A stretch of 64,000 nt of DNA from Pelagomonas calceolata (GCA_918797485.1 CAKKNE010000002.1:1144501-1208500), one strand, 5' to 3'; shown: positions 37,065 through 46,179, numbered from the stretch's first letter. Numbers and translations: made by a program. The notes: generated from the letters alone by a model not told the origin.

Positions 37065-37261
37065 TATCTACTTTGTGTACTCATAGTCGTCCCGACGCCT
37101 CGTCGCGGCGAGTACTACTCGTAGTCCCGACGCCTCGTCGCAGCGACGGCGTGGGAAGTGACACGCGAGGGGGTCCGTGGTCGTACGCCAATGTGACGCC
37201 ATCGACGCGACCCTTTCGCTGGCCAGACTTCCGAGTCGGACTAGAACTTCGGACAATATTC
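37065..37261. repeat. Direct repeat and introner-core copy between convergent genes
   Basis: GTCCCGACGCCTCGTCGC occurs at 37089 and 37124. GACGCCATCGACGCGACC follows near 37195. Looks like a degraded introner-type element outside a gene. Confidence 0.55.
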
Positions 37262-38167
37262 TTAGTACGGCAGATCCGACGACGAGAGCGTCGGGGGGTT
37301 CTCCGCGGGCGCCGCGGGTGCTTCCTCCGCCGCCGCCTCGAAGGCGTCCGCGGCCGCGACGGCCGCGGCGGACAGCTCCTCCTCGTCCTCCTCCTCGAGC
37401 AGGATCGCGAGCTTCTCGCGCTCGTAGCCGAACTCGAGCTCGAGCGCCCGCCGTTTGGCCTCGTAGAGCCGCTCGACCTCGGCGAGGCGCTCGGCCTTCG
37501 TTCCAGTCATCGTCGGCGACGCCGTGGCAGCGGCCGGCGCCGCCGCCGCGGCCGGCGGCGCGGCACTCATTTGGGACGCCGCCGGCGCTGCACTAGCCTC
37601 GTTGGCCATTATTTTAGCATTCCAGTCGTCCACATCTAATTGAGGGTTTTCCGACTCCTCCGGCGGCGTATAGTTTTGCTCTTCACCGGTATTGAAGTTC
37701 GAGTAGTCGTTGGAATAGCGCGCACTCCTAAAATTAAAAGCGTCCTGCAATTCTTGCGCGGCGGCCTGGATCTCCTTGACCTCCTTGAACTCGAACGTTT
37801 CTCCGTCAAGAGTCGCTTGCCACTCGGCCGCGGACTTCGTGACGTACTCCCGCGCTTGGCCGACGACTTTCCCGATCTCTTTACTGAGCCGGTAGAGCTC
37901 CTCCGGTCCTAGTAAGAAATACCCAACAGCAGCTATAACTAAAACCTCGGGCGTGCCGACGCCGAGGACGCCGCCCTGATAAAACATGAGCGGCGCCGGG
38001 CCGCGTGCTGGTCGTGCTGGTCGTCGCGGCGGCGGCGCGGCTATCCTCCTGAATTGGGGCGGTCGTGCGAAGCCGTCCGCGCGCGCGACGAGCGCCAGCA
38101 GCAAAGCTGCAACCATGGGCAGGGCGTGCCTCCGGTGGCCCGGGCGAGTTGGCGACGAAACCGCCAT
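37262..38167 (-). CDS. tatB: Plastid Sec-independent translocase subunit, TatB/TatA type
   Basis: The ATG at 38167 gives 301 residues. The leader MAVSSPTRPGHRRHALPM, then VAALLLALVARADG, is a signal peptide, cut before FARPPQFRR: the Phe at the junction plus basic transit region is the bipartite plastid leader of red-lineage secondary plastids. Mature part: GTPEVLVIAAVGYFLLGPEE as the single membrane helix, then KEIGKVVGQAREY as the amphipathic helix. That is the Tat A/B core; LGPEEL favours TatB/Hcf106. The long acidic and Ala-rich tail is typical of TatB. It would export folded proteins into the thylakoid lumen. Confidence 0.85.
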   Translation of the reverse strand: MAVSSPTRPGHRRHALPMVAALLLALVARADGFARPPQFRRIAAPPPRRPARPARGPAPLMFYQGGVLGVGTPEVLVIAAVGYFLLGPEELYRLSKEIGKVVGQAREYVTKSAAEWQATLDGETFEFKEVKEIQAAAQELQDAFNFRSARYSNDYSNFNTGEEQNYTPPEESENPQLDVDDWNAKIMANEASAAPAASQMSAAPPAAAAAPAAATASPTMTGTKAERLAEVERLYEAKRRALELEFGYEREKLAILLEEEDEEELSAAAVAAADAFEAAAEEAPAAPAENPPTLSSSDLPY

Positions 38168-38272
38168 GAAGAGATGCGGTTGTGTAGCTATTTCACCGTG
38201 TAAAGGGCGCGCGCAGGTATGAATGCGGCTCGCGCAGCACGGCAAAGCAAGACTGACAAGCTCTCCAAGCTT

Positions 38273-38295
38273 GCTAGTGCCTTACCGGCCGCTAG
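38273..38295 (-). promoter_or_regulatory. Recurrent CTAG-flanked promoter-like element, copy 12
   Basis: On the minus strand it reads CTAGCGGCC, then GGTAAGGCACTAGC. Lies 106 bp upstream of the TatB-like ATG. The 38296-38711 remainder has a direct repeat (CGTGCGCACGCGCGGGGCAG near 38492 and 38604) and no gene. Confidence 0.65.
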
Positions 38296-38711
38296 TTAGA
38301 ACCGTGCGCGCACCGCTCGTGCGCCCACCAGGGCGGACGGGACGCAGTGCCCGTCGTGCGGAACGCTCCGTGCGGGTATGCATTCAAAACAGCGCTTGGG
38401 CCAGACTCTGGCTGTGGCAGCCTCACAGTGTGGTACATGAGCAGCGGAGCGCTCCTCGGTAGCACCGCGCCGCCACAGCAATATTACCAGGCCGTGCGCA
38501 CGCGCGGGGCAGGATCGGCCAGCTTGGGCAGCTGCACTGTGGACATACAGCAGGCAAGCGCAGCCTTGGTAGCACTACGCTGTCGCAGCGATCGCACCGG
38601 TCGTGCGCACGCGCGGGGCAGCTCTCCTGCAGATTGACGAACGCGCATCTGCGCAACTACTGGGCACCAGTGCCATATTCGCCGCACATCTCACAGCCGC
38701 GTAGCTGATCG

Positions 38712-40201
38712 ATGGCCAGCAAGGTGACACCCGTCGAGGAAGACCCGCCGCCGCAGTGGACTACGTTCGACGGCATCGATTGGTCCAAGCGCCCGGAGCC
38801 GGAGACGGACACGCACGTGCAAGTCGTGCTCCAGTTCAAGACTTGGGAGATCACAAAATTGGAGGGCAAGGAGAACCTGACCTGGAGTGGTGTGTTGGAG
38901 CTCTACTGGACCGACGCACGGCTCGACGGCTGCCCTAGGTCGCACAGTCTCCCCGAGAACATCTGGCGTCCTCGCATGACCGGTTCGGTGGGTTTCTCGC
39001 TCGGCGAGGCGGAGAAGGGCACGAAATTACCTACATTCAACGATTCAAGGAAGGAAAAAACACCGGACGGCGGCCGCATCTCGAACGGTAAATTGCAGCT
39101 CAAAGCGACCTTCGAACTGGGCAACGGTGGCTTAAATCTGAGCAACCACCTCAAACGCTTCCGAGCTTTTCCTTACGATAGCACCAGAGTGGATGTGATG
39201 GTCCAGTTCTACACGGGCCACGACGAAGAACCGGGCTCCACTGGTCTAGATTTGCAGTTTAATCGCCCGAACGTCAAGACCCGGCTCAAAGACGGGGCGT
39301 GTCAGCACATTGACTGGTTGGCGACGCGCCACTGCGACGACTTTGCGCTGAAAGCTGTCGGCTACGCTCTGGGAAGTAATCACGTGAACGTCTGGGGCAA
39401 CCCCGCGGGCTCGAGACCTTGTTTGATGTTGTCGCTACACATCGCGCGGACACCTGCGTTCTACGAGCAAAAAGGTATCCTTCCCTTGTACGCCGTCCTC
39501 GTCTTCGGGCTGCTGTGCTACTACGCCCTGGAGCCGACCGATTTACCCAGTCGCATCTCGATCATGGCGGCGCTCTTCCTGACGGTCTTCGCGATTCAGT
39601 GGATAGCTATTGAAAGATTGCCGCGGCTGCCGTTCTCGACTATTTTAGACACGGTCGCGCAGTGCGCCATCGGGGGGTTGATGATGATGCTGGTGGGCGC
39701 CTGTGTCGAAATCAAGCAGTGGGTCGCGCCATCGTCGCGTCGATCGCGCTCTTATTTCTAATTGGATTTCCCGTAGGTCGGCGCCTGTGCCTCGTACAAA
39801 TTTGCGGCGCCATCCAATGGGTTTTGTGCGCCGGGCGATTGCCCAGGGTTCAAGATGGAGCAGGCGCGGAGGGTCGATAGGTTGACGCTGATCGTGGTCC
39901 TGGTTTACGTCGTGGGCTACGCGTTCCTCTACGGATTGGTGTACCAATGCGCGAGCGTCTGTGCGGAAATCAAAGTTTTGCGGTCCACTTCCCACCTCAC
40001 TGGTTGGTTTCTGCGCAGATGAGCATCAACCGGCAATGCGGCTGCTTTCGGCCATGGACCCGAGGTAAGAGCATTGGGAACACGAGATTCGCTCCCCACG
40101 CGGGCACGGCGTGGCGGCTTCTCACGACGGAGAAGTGGGCAGAATTACACGAGAACAAATTCATGGGAGAAGGGACGCCTGTCGACGCGAAAACTTGGTA
40201 A
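38712..40201 (+). CDS. Pentameric ligand-gated ion channel-like protein (Cys-loop/GLIC type)
   Basis: Exons 38712-39692, 39777-39956 and 40019-40201 give 447 residues. The N-terminal half (about 20-245) is a beta-rich ectodomain-like region. Then helix 1 (GILPLYAVLVFGLLCYYALEP), a pore-helix-like RISIMAALFLTVFAIQWIAI followed by ERLPRLPFSTILD, helix 3, and after a loop helix 4 (LTLIVVLVYVVGYAFLYGLVY). Four helices and the 'R-I-S' to 'L-P-x-x-P-F-x-T-x-L-D' run match pLGICs. No signal peptide is seen and the Cys-loop pair is unclear, so it may be an intracellular or divergent form. Both introns are introner-type. Confidence 0.75.
39693..39776 (+). mobile_element. Introner element acting as an intron, ligand-gated channel intron 1
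   Basis: 84 nt. Element 39701-39776 begins CTGTGTCGAAATCAAG and ends GGATTTCCCGTAG. Flanks GTGGGCGC (39693-39700) and GTCGGCGC (39777-39784) match at 7 of 8. The donor is the GT of the left flank. The core CGTCGCGTCGAT lies inside. It has an in-frame stop, and splicing restores MMLVGACASYKF. Confidence 0.88.
39957..40018 (+). mobile_element. Introner element acting as an intron, ligand-gated channel intron 2
   Basis: 62 nt. The element starts at 39959 with CTGTGCGGAAATCAAAG and ends TTTCTGCGCAG. Flanks GCGAGCGT (39951-39958) and ATGAGCAT (40019-40026) match at 5 of 8, all differences being transitions. It is one of the shortest copies and lacks the CGACGCGACG core. Confidence 0.7.
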
Positions 40202-40226
40202 GTATTGTGTGTAGTTAACAACATCA

Positions 40227-41567
40227 CTAAACAAGAGAAGCGAGCAGAGCCTCCTCCAAGAGCCCCCGCCGCTTCAGGGCCGCGGCGATGGCGTGGCCCT
40301 CGACGTCGTGCTTCACGACGCGAAGGCCGCGGCCGTCGTCCACCGCTCGACTCACCGTCTCGCCGTCGCGCGGGAGCGGCTCGTCGACGTCGTCAGGGGA
40401 GTACGCCGCCACCGCGCGCGGCAGGTACGTCAGTTGCTGCAGGTCGTCGGCGTCGCGGCCGACGTGGATCGAAATACGAGCATCTGACGCGCCGACGGCG
40501 TTCACGATGTCGTCGCGCAGGCGCTCGCGCCTCGCGTCGTCAAAATCAACGCGGTCGCACGGCGCCGGAAAGTCCCTTAGGTCGATCTGCGGCACGAACG
40601 CGACGACCGCGTCGGCGTGCCGCGCGAATCTCAGCGCCGCCGTCCCGCCCATCGAGTCGCCCAACAAAACGACCTTTTGGTATGGCTTACAAAGCTCCGC
40701 GAGGGCAGCGTCCCACCACGCGCCGCCGTCGAAATGGCCGGTCATCGGATTCGAACAGTACCAGGTCTTCGCCGTGTCGAGGGCATGCGCGACGTTCGGA
40801 AAACCAGAGGCGCGCAAAACACCGCGCCACTCGGCGCGTAGGAGTCCGTGCCAGCCGAGCGACGAGAAGGCGACGACGAGCGTCGCGTCCTTGGGAGCCG
40901 CGGGCGCGATGAGCGGCGCGAGGCCGTCGGACGCGTGCCAGACCCGGCCGATCGCCGCGGCGGCGCGGGGGCCCGCCGCGGCGACGAAGCTCCGCGTGCC
41001 GAGGGGCGATTCGGGAAACCCCAGCCGCCGCAGCACCGGGGCCAGCGCGGAGGCCAGCGCGGAAGCGAGCGCCGAGGCCAAGCGCTCGTCGTCGCTTGCG
41101 CTGGGCGCGTCCGTCAGCCCGTCCCGTCGCGTCCCGTCGAGCGCGGCGCGGCGCGCGGCGAGCGTGGCCTCGCTTGTGATCACTGTGTCGAGCGCGTCGA
41201 GCGCGGCGTCGGCGTCGGCGCGCGATAGCAGTGCGAAGCGCCCCGACGCGGCGACCGCGGCGGCCGCCTCGTCGTCGCCGCGGGCCAAGGCCCGCGCCGC
41301 GTCGTCGCACGGCTTCGCGGCGAAGAAGCGCGTCGAGAGGGCCATAACGTCCTCGTCGGCTAGCGCTCGCAGTCTTGTCTTGTCGACGGGTGTTGAGTGT
41401 GGCACCTGGCGAATGACGTCGAGGCACGCGTCGACCGACGGATTGCATTGCAGCCTGTCGATTGCGTGCTGCAGGCGTGATTGACTCGTCGAGAGAGCGC
41501 GTACCGATGCCACCCACTGTAAGAGAATGCTGATGCGCAGCATTGATAGCATCAATCCATGCTGCAT
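40227..41567 (-). CDS. Alpha/beta hydrolase with signal-like N-terminus
   Basis: From the ATG at 41567, 446 residues (41552 and 41543 are later ATGs; the frame is open upstream without ATG). The N-terminus MLSMLRISILLQWVASVRALS looks like a signal peptide or anchor. The hydrolase part starts late, at about 245: DATLVVAFSSLGWHGLLRAEW, then the nucleophile elbow LLGDSMGGTAALRFA (Ser), VPQIDLRDFP, an acid in HVGRDADDLQ, and the His in VEGHAIAAAL. Triad order fits an esterase/acyltransferase. The preceding about 200 residues are Ala-rich, helical and variable. Substrate unknown. Confidence 0.7.
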   Translation of the reverse strand: MQHGLMLSMLRISILLQWVASVRALSTSQSRLQHAIDRLQCNPSVDACLDVIRQVPHSTPVDKTRLRALADEDVMALSTRFFAAKPCDDAARALARGDDEAAAAVAASGRFALLSRADADAALDALDTVITSEATLAARRAALDGTRRDGLTDAPSASDDERLASALASALASALAPVLRRLGFPESPLGTRSFVAAAGPRAAAAIGRVWHASDGLAPLIAPAAPKDATLVVAFSSLGWHGLLRAEWRGVLRASGFPNVAHALDTAKTWYCSNPMTGHFDGGAWWDAALAELCKPYQKVVLLGDSMGGTAALRFARHADAVVAFVPQIDLRDFPAPCDRVDFDDARRERLRDDIVNAVGASDARISIHVGRDADDLQQLTYLPRAVAAYSPDDVDEPLPRDGETVSRAVDDGRGLRVVKHDVEGHAIAAALKRRGLLEEALLASLV

Positions 41568-41900
41568 TAATCGCAGTATCTTGCGTGCAAAACGCGCCGG
41601 CAATGGAGGAGCAGCAGTCACTGTGTTATTGCTGAGGGTCACACTGCACCCAGTGGTTCGCGGCAGAGATCCGACAAGGATCGCAGCACGAAGCAATGAT
41701 ACAATTAGACCAACTGGCGAGCAATGCGGCGCTGAGGGCTGGTTTTAGCCGCGTGCCAGACGATTGCAGTTTTTGCTCTCGGGTTTTGGGGACACGTCAA
41801 ACCGTGTATGCACGCCGTAGAGCTATCATCCGTCGTCTTAATTCAGTGCATGTAGTCTCTGGCGCTGTGCGAACCAGCCGCGGACAGATCGGTTGCAGCC

Positions 41901-42818
41901 ATGTCTCGTTTTGCTGCAGCAGTGCTGCTGCAATGCTGCACTGCAGCTGCGCTCGAAGCACCGCTACGTGCGCTGCGTGCAGGCCTCATCGATCGCACGA
42001 CCGCGACCGCACTCATGCGATCCGCAACGGTCCGATTCGACGCCGACGGCTGGGCCCGCGACGCCGCCCGGTCGCTGCGGGACGAGGGCTTCTGCGTCGT
42101 GCGCGCGGGCGGCGCGCAGATCTCGGACCGCGTGCTCGAGCGCTGTCGCACCGTTGCGTCCGCACGTCTCTGCGACTTGCTCGCGCGAGTTGGTCGACGC
42201 GGCGTCGAGCTGTGGCGGCGGGACGACAGTGGCCTGGCTGCAGACGGCGTCGGGGTGGACGCCGCCGCGGGCGCCGAGCCGTTCCGATATCTCGAGCTTG
42301 TGCATCGGGAAGGTACTGGCCGCTATGATATGCCACTGCCCTGGTGCGTCGACGGGCAGGCCGGCGACGTGAGCCTACCTGTGGCGGACGAGGCCGCGTT
42401 CGGAGAACTTCACGCCGCAATGGATGACGTCGCACGGCCGGTGGTCAGCGAGCTGTGGCCCGTGAGCGCCGAGATGAGAGCCGGCTGCGTCATCTCGGAG
42501 CCCGGCGCGTTGGCGCAGCCGTCGCACCGCGACGGGCCCGACGGCCTCGTGACCGTGTTCGCTCCCCTCACGGCCTTCGTGCCGCGGAACGGCCCGACGG
42601 AGCTCTCGCCCGCGACGCACCGCGGCGGCGACGACTCTTCGAGCTTGGCGCCCCTGCTGCAACCTGGTGACGTGCTCCTCTTCGACTACCGGTGCCTGCA
42701 CCGCGGCCTCGCGAACCAGGGCGATTTCCGACGAGAGGTCGCGTACGCGGTCTATTCGAGGCAGGGCGTGCGAGATATCCAGAACTTTCCGAGTGCCACG
42801 ACGCTGGAGTACGACTAG
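41901..42818 (+). CDS. Phytanoyl-CoA dioxygenase family (PhyH) Fe(II)/2-oxoglutarate oxygenase
   Basis: A 305-residue intronless protein starting at ATG 41901 with a possible signal peptide (MSRFAAAVLLQCCTAAAL). DGWARDAARSLRDEGFCVVR is the typical N-terminal helix and strand. Metal ligands: HRD at 209-211 and His in LFDYRCLHRGLANQG (about 267); the 2OG-binding Arg is likely R278 in RREVAYAVYS. PhyH enzymes hydroxylate lipids and small molecules; the substrate cannot be told. Divergent from the alpha/beta hydrolase across 333 bp with nothing else recognised. Confidence 0.88.
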   Translation: MSRFAAAVLLQCCTAAALEAPLRALRAGLIDRTTATALMRSATVRFDADGWARDAARSLRDEGFCVVRAGGAQISDRVLERCRTVASARLCDLLARVGRRGVELWRRDDSGLAADGVGVDAAAGAEPFRYLELVHREGTGRYDMPLPWCVDGQAGDVSLPVADEAAFGELHAAMDDVARPVVSELWPVSAEMRAGCVISEPGALAQPSHRDGPDGLVTVFAPLTAFVPRNGPTELSPATHRGGDDSSSLAPLLQPGDVLLFDYRCLHRGLANQGDFRREVAYAVYSRQGVRDIQNFPSATTLEYD

Positions 42819-42823
42819 TGTGT

Positions 42824-42842
42824 TCGTTCGTTCGTTCGTTTC
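42824..42842 (+). repeat. TTCG microsatellite
   Basis: Four to five copies of TTCG just after the PhyH stop. Confidence 0.8.
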
Positions 42843-42923
42843 ATTTTGTTGTTCGAGTGTGTGCTAAGTACAAATTAGCTACCCGTTGGTGTTGTATGGA
42901 GTACGTCTATGGGAATCGAGCTT

Positions 42924-42947
42924 GCTAATGTCTTACAAGCCGCTAGC
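42924..42947 (-). promoter_or_regulatory. Recurrent CTAG-flanked promoter-like element, copy 13 (opposite to the next gene)
   Basis: On the minus strand it begins GCTAGCGGCT and ends TGTAAGACATTAGC. It lies 180 bp upstream of the sulfotransferase ATG but points the other way; no minus-strand gene is seen downstream of it. Confidence 0.6.
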
Positions 42948-43126
42948 TAATTCACGCCAGGCGCCGGCCGCGTCTTGTCGGGTCCTTACAAGCGCTGCAG
43001 AGCGTACGCATCATATTAGAGTAGCGCATCGCTGCCGCAGTTCAACTAAGTGCCAGCCGCGCAGCGCTAGTGCCGCAATAGGTTGCTGCGACCCTCGCTC
43101 TACGCCGTCGGCGCAGCGCTCCGAAG

Positions 43127-44332
43127 ATGCTGCTGCTCGCATGGCTCATCACTAGCGTCGACGCAACTTGCAATCCGGAGGGTTTTGATCCAAAGAACGC
43201 AAATCTAGACATGGCGCGCTGGCGCGTGCACGCGAATCCACCAGTAGACACCGCACGAACGAACAGAGCCTTCGGCGCCTACAAGTTCAGCGCGTCCGAC
43301 GGGAGAGAAACGTTCCCCGTGGCCTTCGGCATGGTCGAGGGCTGGCCGTGGCCCCACCGCTGCGACCCGGCGAAGTATCGAAGACTGCACGCCACTGTTA
43401 AATTCAGAAACACGGACGTCGCCGTGGCGTCCTATCCCAAGACGGGCACGACCTGGGTCGAGCAGATCGTACTATTACTATTGCATGGTGCCGACGCCAA
43501 ATTAGACCCAGCTTCGAGAAATACGTACAACGCGCGGCGGAACCCCCTCGGGTGCGTGTGGCTGGAGCCCATGGTCGCGTCGGCTCGAAGGGCGCGCATG
43601 TCGCTGAACCAGTTCGCCGATTTGCCGGCGCCGCGCGTGCTCAAGTCCCACGCGCCCTTCGACGCGTTTCTAGGAACGCGCGGCAGTACGGACAACGCTT
43701 CGTTGGCGAACCTGCGCCAGACCGGTTTGAAGGTCATTTACGTCGCGCGGAACCCGAAGGACGCGGCCGTGTCCATGTACTTCCAGCGGGCGCCTTTGCC
43801 GGGCAAAAGGAACAATATCAAGCGTAGGATGCCCATGGACGCGTGGTGCGCCTTATACACAAAGGGCTACGTGTCGTGCGGCGCCTTCGTCGACCATGTG
43901 GCCCGGTGGCACGCCGTTTCAAAAGCAGTGGAGTCTCCTGTGTTATTTGTGACGTATGAAGAGCTGAAGCAGAATCCTGCCAAGGGCGTCCGGAAGATTG
44001 CCGATCATCTCGGTCTGGAGCGTTCTGATGAGGATATAAATGCTGTGGTCAAATTGTCCTCCTTCGACGCCATGGCCGCGCAAGCCCGCAAGGCCCCGCG
44101 GCCCGGCGACGCGCGCAACGCGAAATACGCGACTCTTACAAACGGCGCCGTCGACGCGAAGTCCGCTTCTTCTCACCTGCGCCAGGGCGGCGCGGGCACG
44201 TGGGTCCAGCACTTCTCGCCGTTGTTATCGAAGCAGTTCGACGCGGCGTATCAATCAACGATGGCCGTCGCGGCGGCGAGGCTGGGGGGCCCTCCGCCGG
44301 CGTTCGACTTCGGGCATGGGTGTGTGATGTGA
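43127..44332 (+). CDS. PAPS-dependent sulfotransferase, secretory
   Basis: A 401-residue intronless protein. The N-terminus MLLLAWLITSVDA is a signal peptide or anchor, so it acts in the Golgi or is secreted. SYPKTGTTWVEQIV (about 102-115) is the 5'-phosphosulfate loop, KVIYVARNPKDAAVSMYF holds the 3'-phosphate contact, and the C-terminal LRQGGAGTWVQHFS matches the R-K-G-x-x-G-D-W signature with W kept and D replaced by T. The pattern is that of cytosolic-type (SULT) folds with a leader. Acceptor (sterol, polysaccharide, or small molecule) unknown. Confidence 0.87.
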   Translation: MLLLAWLITSVDATCNPEGFDPKNANLDMARWRVHANPPVDTARTNRAFGAYKFSASDGRETFPVAFGMVEGWPWPHRCDPAKYRRLHATVKFRNTDVAVASYPKTGTTWVEQIVLLLLHGADAKLDPASRNTYNARRNPLGCVWLEPMVASARRARMSLNQFADLPAPRVLKSHAPFDAFLGTRGSTDNASLANLRQTGLKVIYVARNPKDAAVSMYFQRAPLPGKRNNIKRRMPMDAWCALYTKGYVSCGAFVDHVARWHAVSKAVESPVLFVTYEELKQNPAKGVRKIADHLGLERSDEDINAVVKLSSFDAMAAQARKAPRPGDARNAKYATLTNGAVDAKSASSHLRQGGAGTWVQHFSPLLSKQFDAAYQSTMAVAAARLGGPPPAFDFGHGCVM

Positions 44333-44413
44333 GTAAGTGTGCTTAGTGTTTTGCGCGCTCGGCGGCGGCGTCGTCGGGCCTCCTGTCACCCAGAGCGTCG
44401 CCAAATTGCTTCA

Positions 44414-44740
44414 CTATAGTGTCTCCGACGGCGGCGACGGCGTCTCGCGGGCGGCGAGGATTGCTCGCGACTGACGCAAGCAATCCTCAAATATCTCTAA
44501 GAGCGGGTGTGCGCCACCCAGCACGCGCCGCGCGGTCCGCTCGATCTCCTCGAGCGTCGTCACGGCCTCGTGGAGATCGTCGAGCGTGGCGTCGGGGTCT
44601 GCGTAGAGCGACTGCGCGTAGATGCATCTCATCCTGAGCGTGAGATTACAACCTTCTCCGAGGACGCGTCGCGCCACGGGCATCATTTTGTCTACTAGCG
44701 ACTTTGCTTCTTCAAAGCGCTTCAGAAAAAGAAGGGAAGA
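44414..44740 (-). pseudogene. Orphan kinesin-light-chain-like TPR tail, copy B
   Basis: On the minus strand: LKRFEEAKSLVDKMMPVARR, VLGEGCNLTLRMRCIYAQSL, TTLEEIERTARRVLGG, ending ARETPSP. It shares length, order and ending with copy A at 10104-10409. The upstream TPRs are absent and the frame begins without a proper start. A scrap of a large repeat family, or a last exon of an unseen gene. Confidence 0.6.
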
Positions 44741-44832
44741 CGCGTATCAAGCGCCTCTTCCCGGCGCTGATGACGGACGAGGGCAGGGGGTACGTTGTAT
44801 AATAGAGCTTAGTCCCTAACAATAACCGCGCC

Positions 44833-46179
44833 TCACTCCTCCGTGCGCCTCTTCTTCGCGGCCGGCAGCTGCTCGAGCAGTTTTACTTGAGACGACTTCC
44901 AGGTCATGGCCAGCTCGCCCTTGTCGTACGTGACCACCGCATCTAAACGTAATAATTGTTTGGATTGCTTCTTGGCATCTAAAGCGTAGACGCCCTTGCC
45001 CTTGGCAGCGCCCTTCCACCCGAGAAAGCAGAAGGGTTCTCTATACCCAATCAGCGTCAGCGAGTCCGAAGCGCCCAATTTCCGAAAGGACTCATACACG
45101 GTAGAGTTCAACGGCCGGGTCTTGGCCATAGCAGTATCAGTGATGCAGCACCCTACCACAGTGTTCTTCGGTAAACGATCGACCCACTTCGCGAACCTTT
45201 TGGTCTCGGCCTCCGTGTCCTGGTAGAGGTTGAAGCGGTGCACCTCTCGCACACTGAACGTGAGGACCTGCTTTGGCGTAGAAGGAGGTACGACATCCAA
45301 TTCCACGACGTGAATCCCCGTCGCGTTCTTGCGGAAGTGCTCCGTGTGGACCTTGTCGCCGCCACCCTTGCCCGTCTGCCAGGCGATCCAGCCCCAGCCT
45401 CTACCCGCGGCGTAGCCGTTCGTTTCTACAGAAAGAGCGCCACTGCCAAACGAAGGGGGATTGTTCTCGTGATGCCTCTCCGTGAACGCGACGTGGTCAT
45501 CTTCATCGACGGCGGCCAGATCCCGATATTGAGAAAAGTACTTGTCGTCGACACCCGCCGTCGAGCAGGCCGTGACACCCAGTCTCTTCGCCTCCTCACA
45601 GATACTCTTGGTGAGCTTGTTGTACCGGTCGGGCGTGAAGAGGATGAACGAGAACCTATCTTTACCGGAATAGGGCTCCGTCGCGTGCTCCGTGTTCCCG
45701 TCGAAGAGGCACCACTTTTCTCTACAGTCTAGAATACCTCTATCTCCGGTCCACAATTGGCCGCCCTCGAAGCTACCCAATGCAACAATATAGGACGGTC
45801 CTAAATTGTTCGAGTCGATGTGCTTGCGCGCGCGGTAGTTGTAGTTCACTTGGATGGAGCCGTATCTAAATGCAGCATCTGGTAAGGTATCACGAATCCA
45901 CCGCGTGACGACTTGCGTGAGTGACGGGCACTGCTGCGACGCCTGCGCGATGGAGCAGCCGCCCTGGCGGTTCGGGCTCAATCCGAGTACGAGTCCCGTG
46001 ACCTCGGGGTTCGCCGTCGGCGCGACGTTCGGTCGCACTTGCGTGGGCCAGTCCGCGGCCTTGATCAAGCGGAACGTCCTCAAGACGTCGGCGTGCGAGA
46101 TCTTCTTCTTGCCCTGTAGCAACTTGGCGGCGGCGTCCTCGCAGCGCTGGAGGTGCTCTGGTGTTTTTGGCTTGGCCAT
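44833..46179 (-). CDS. Fe(II)/2OG oxygenase-like domain fused to an ILEI/FAM3 domain
   Basis: A 448-residue intronless protein starting at ATG 46179. Residues about 60-185 look like a double-stranded beta-helix oxygenase: QVNYNYRARKHIDSNN (H120-x-D122), ALGSFEGGQLW, DGNTEHATEPY (H165) and DRFSFILFT (R175). Residues about 285-392 match the ILEI/FAM3/PANDER lectin-like fold: NATGIHVVELD, then FNLYQDTEAETKRFAKWVDR, LPKNTVVGCCITDTA, SLTLIGYREPFCFLGWKG. The ILEI fold occurs in FAM3 cytokine-like proteins and in the POMGNT1 stem that binds glycans. No signal peptide; a basic C-terminus (KKRRTEE). Possible glycan- or nucleic-acid-linked hydroxylase, but this is a guess. Confidence 0.7.
   Translation of the reverse strand: MAKPKTPEHLQRCEDAAAKLLQGKKKISHADVLRTFRLIKAADWPTQVRPNVAPTANPEVTGLVLGLSPNRQGGCSIAQASQQCPSLTQVVTRWIRDTLPDAAFRYGSIQVNYNYRARKHIDSNNLGPSYIVALGSFEGGQLWTGDRGILDCREKWCLFDGNTEHATEPYSGKDRFSFILFTPDRYNKLTKSICEEAKRLGVTACSTAGVDDKYFSQYRDLAAVDEDDHVAFTERHHENNPPSFGSGALSVETNGYAAGRGWGWIAWQTGKGGGDKVHTEHFRKNATGIHVVELDVVPPSTPKQVLTFSVREVHRFNLYQDTEAETKRFAKWVDRLPKNTVVGCCITDTAMAKTRPLNSTVYESFRKLGASDSLTLIGYREPFCFLGWKGAAKGKGVYALDAKKQSKQLLRLDAVVTYDKGELAMTWKSSQVKLLEQLPAAKKRRTEE

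Noticed and set aside
37065-37261. Possible tRNA or small RNA in the direct-repeat spacer
   Set aside because: No cloverleaf or T-loop sequence; the repeats and introner core explain the structure.
40288-41484. 398-codon plus-strand frame opposite the alpha/beta hydrolase
   Set aside because: Low-complexity Ser/Arg/Ala composition, while the minus strand has a full Ser-Asp-His hydrolase order.
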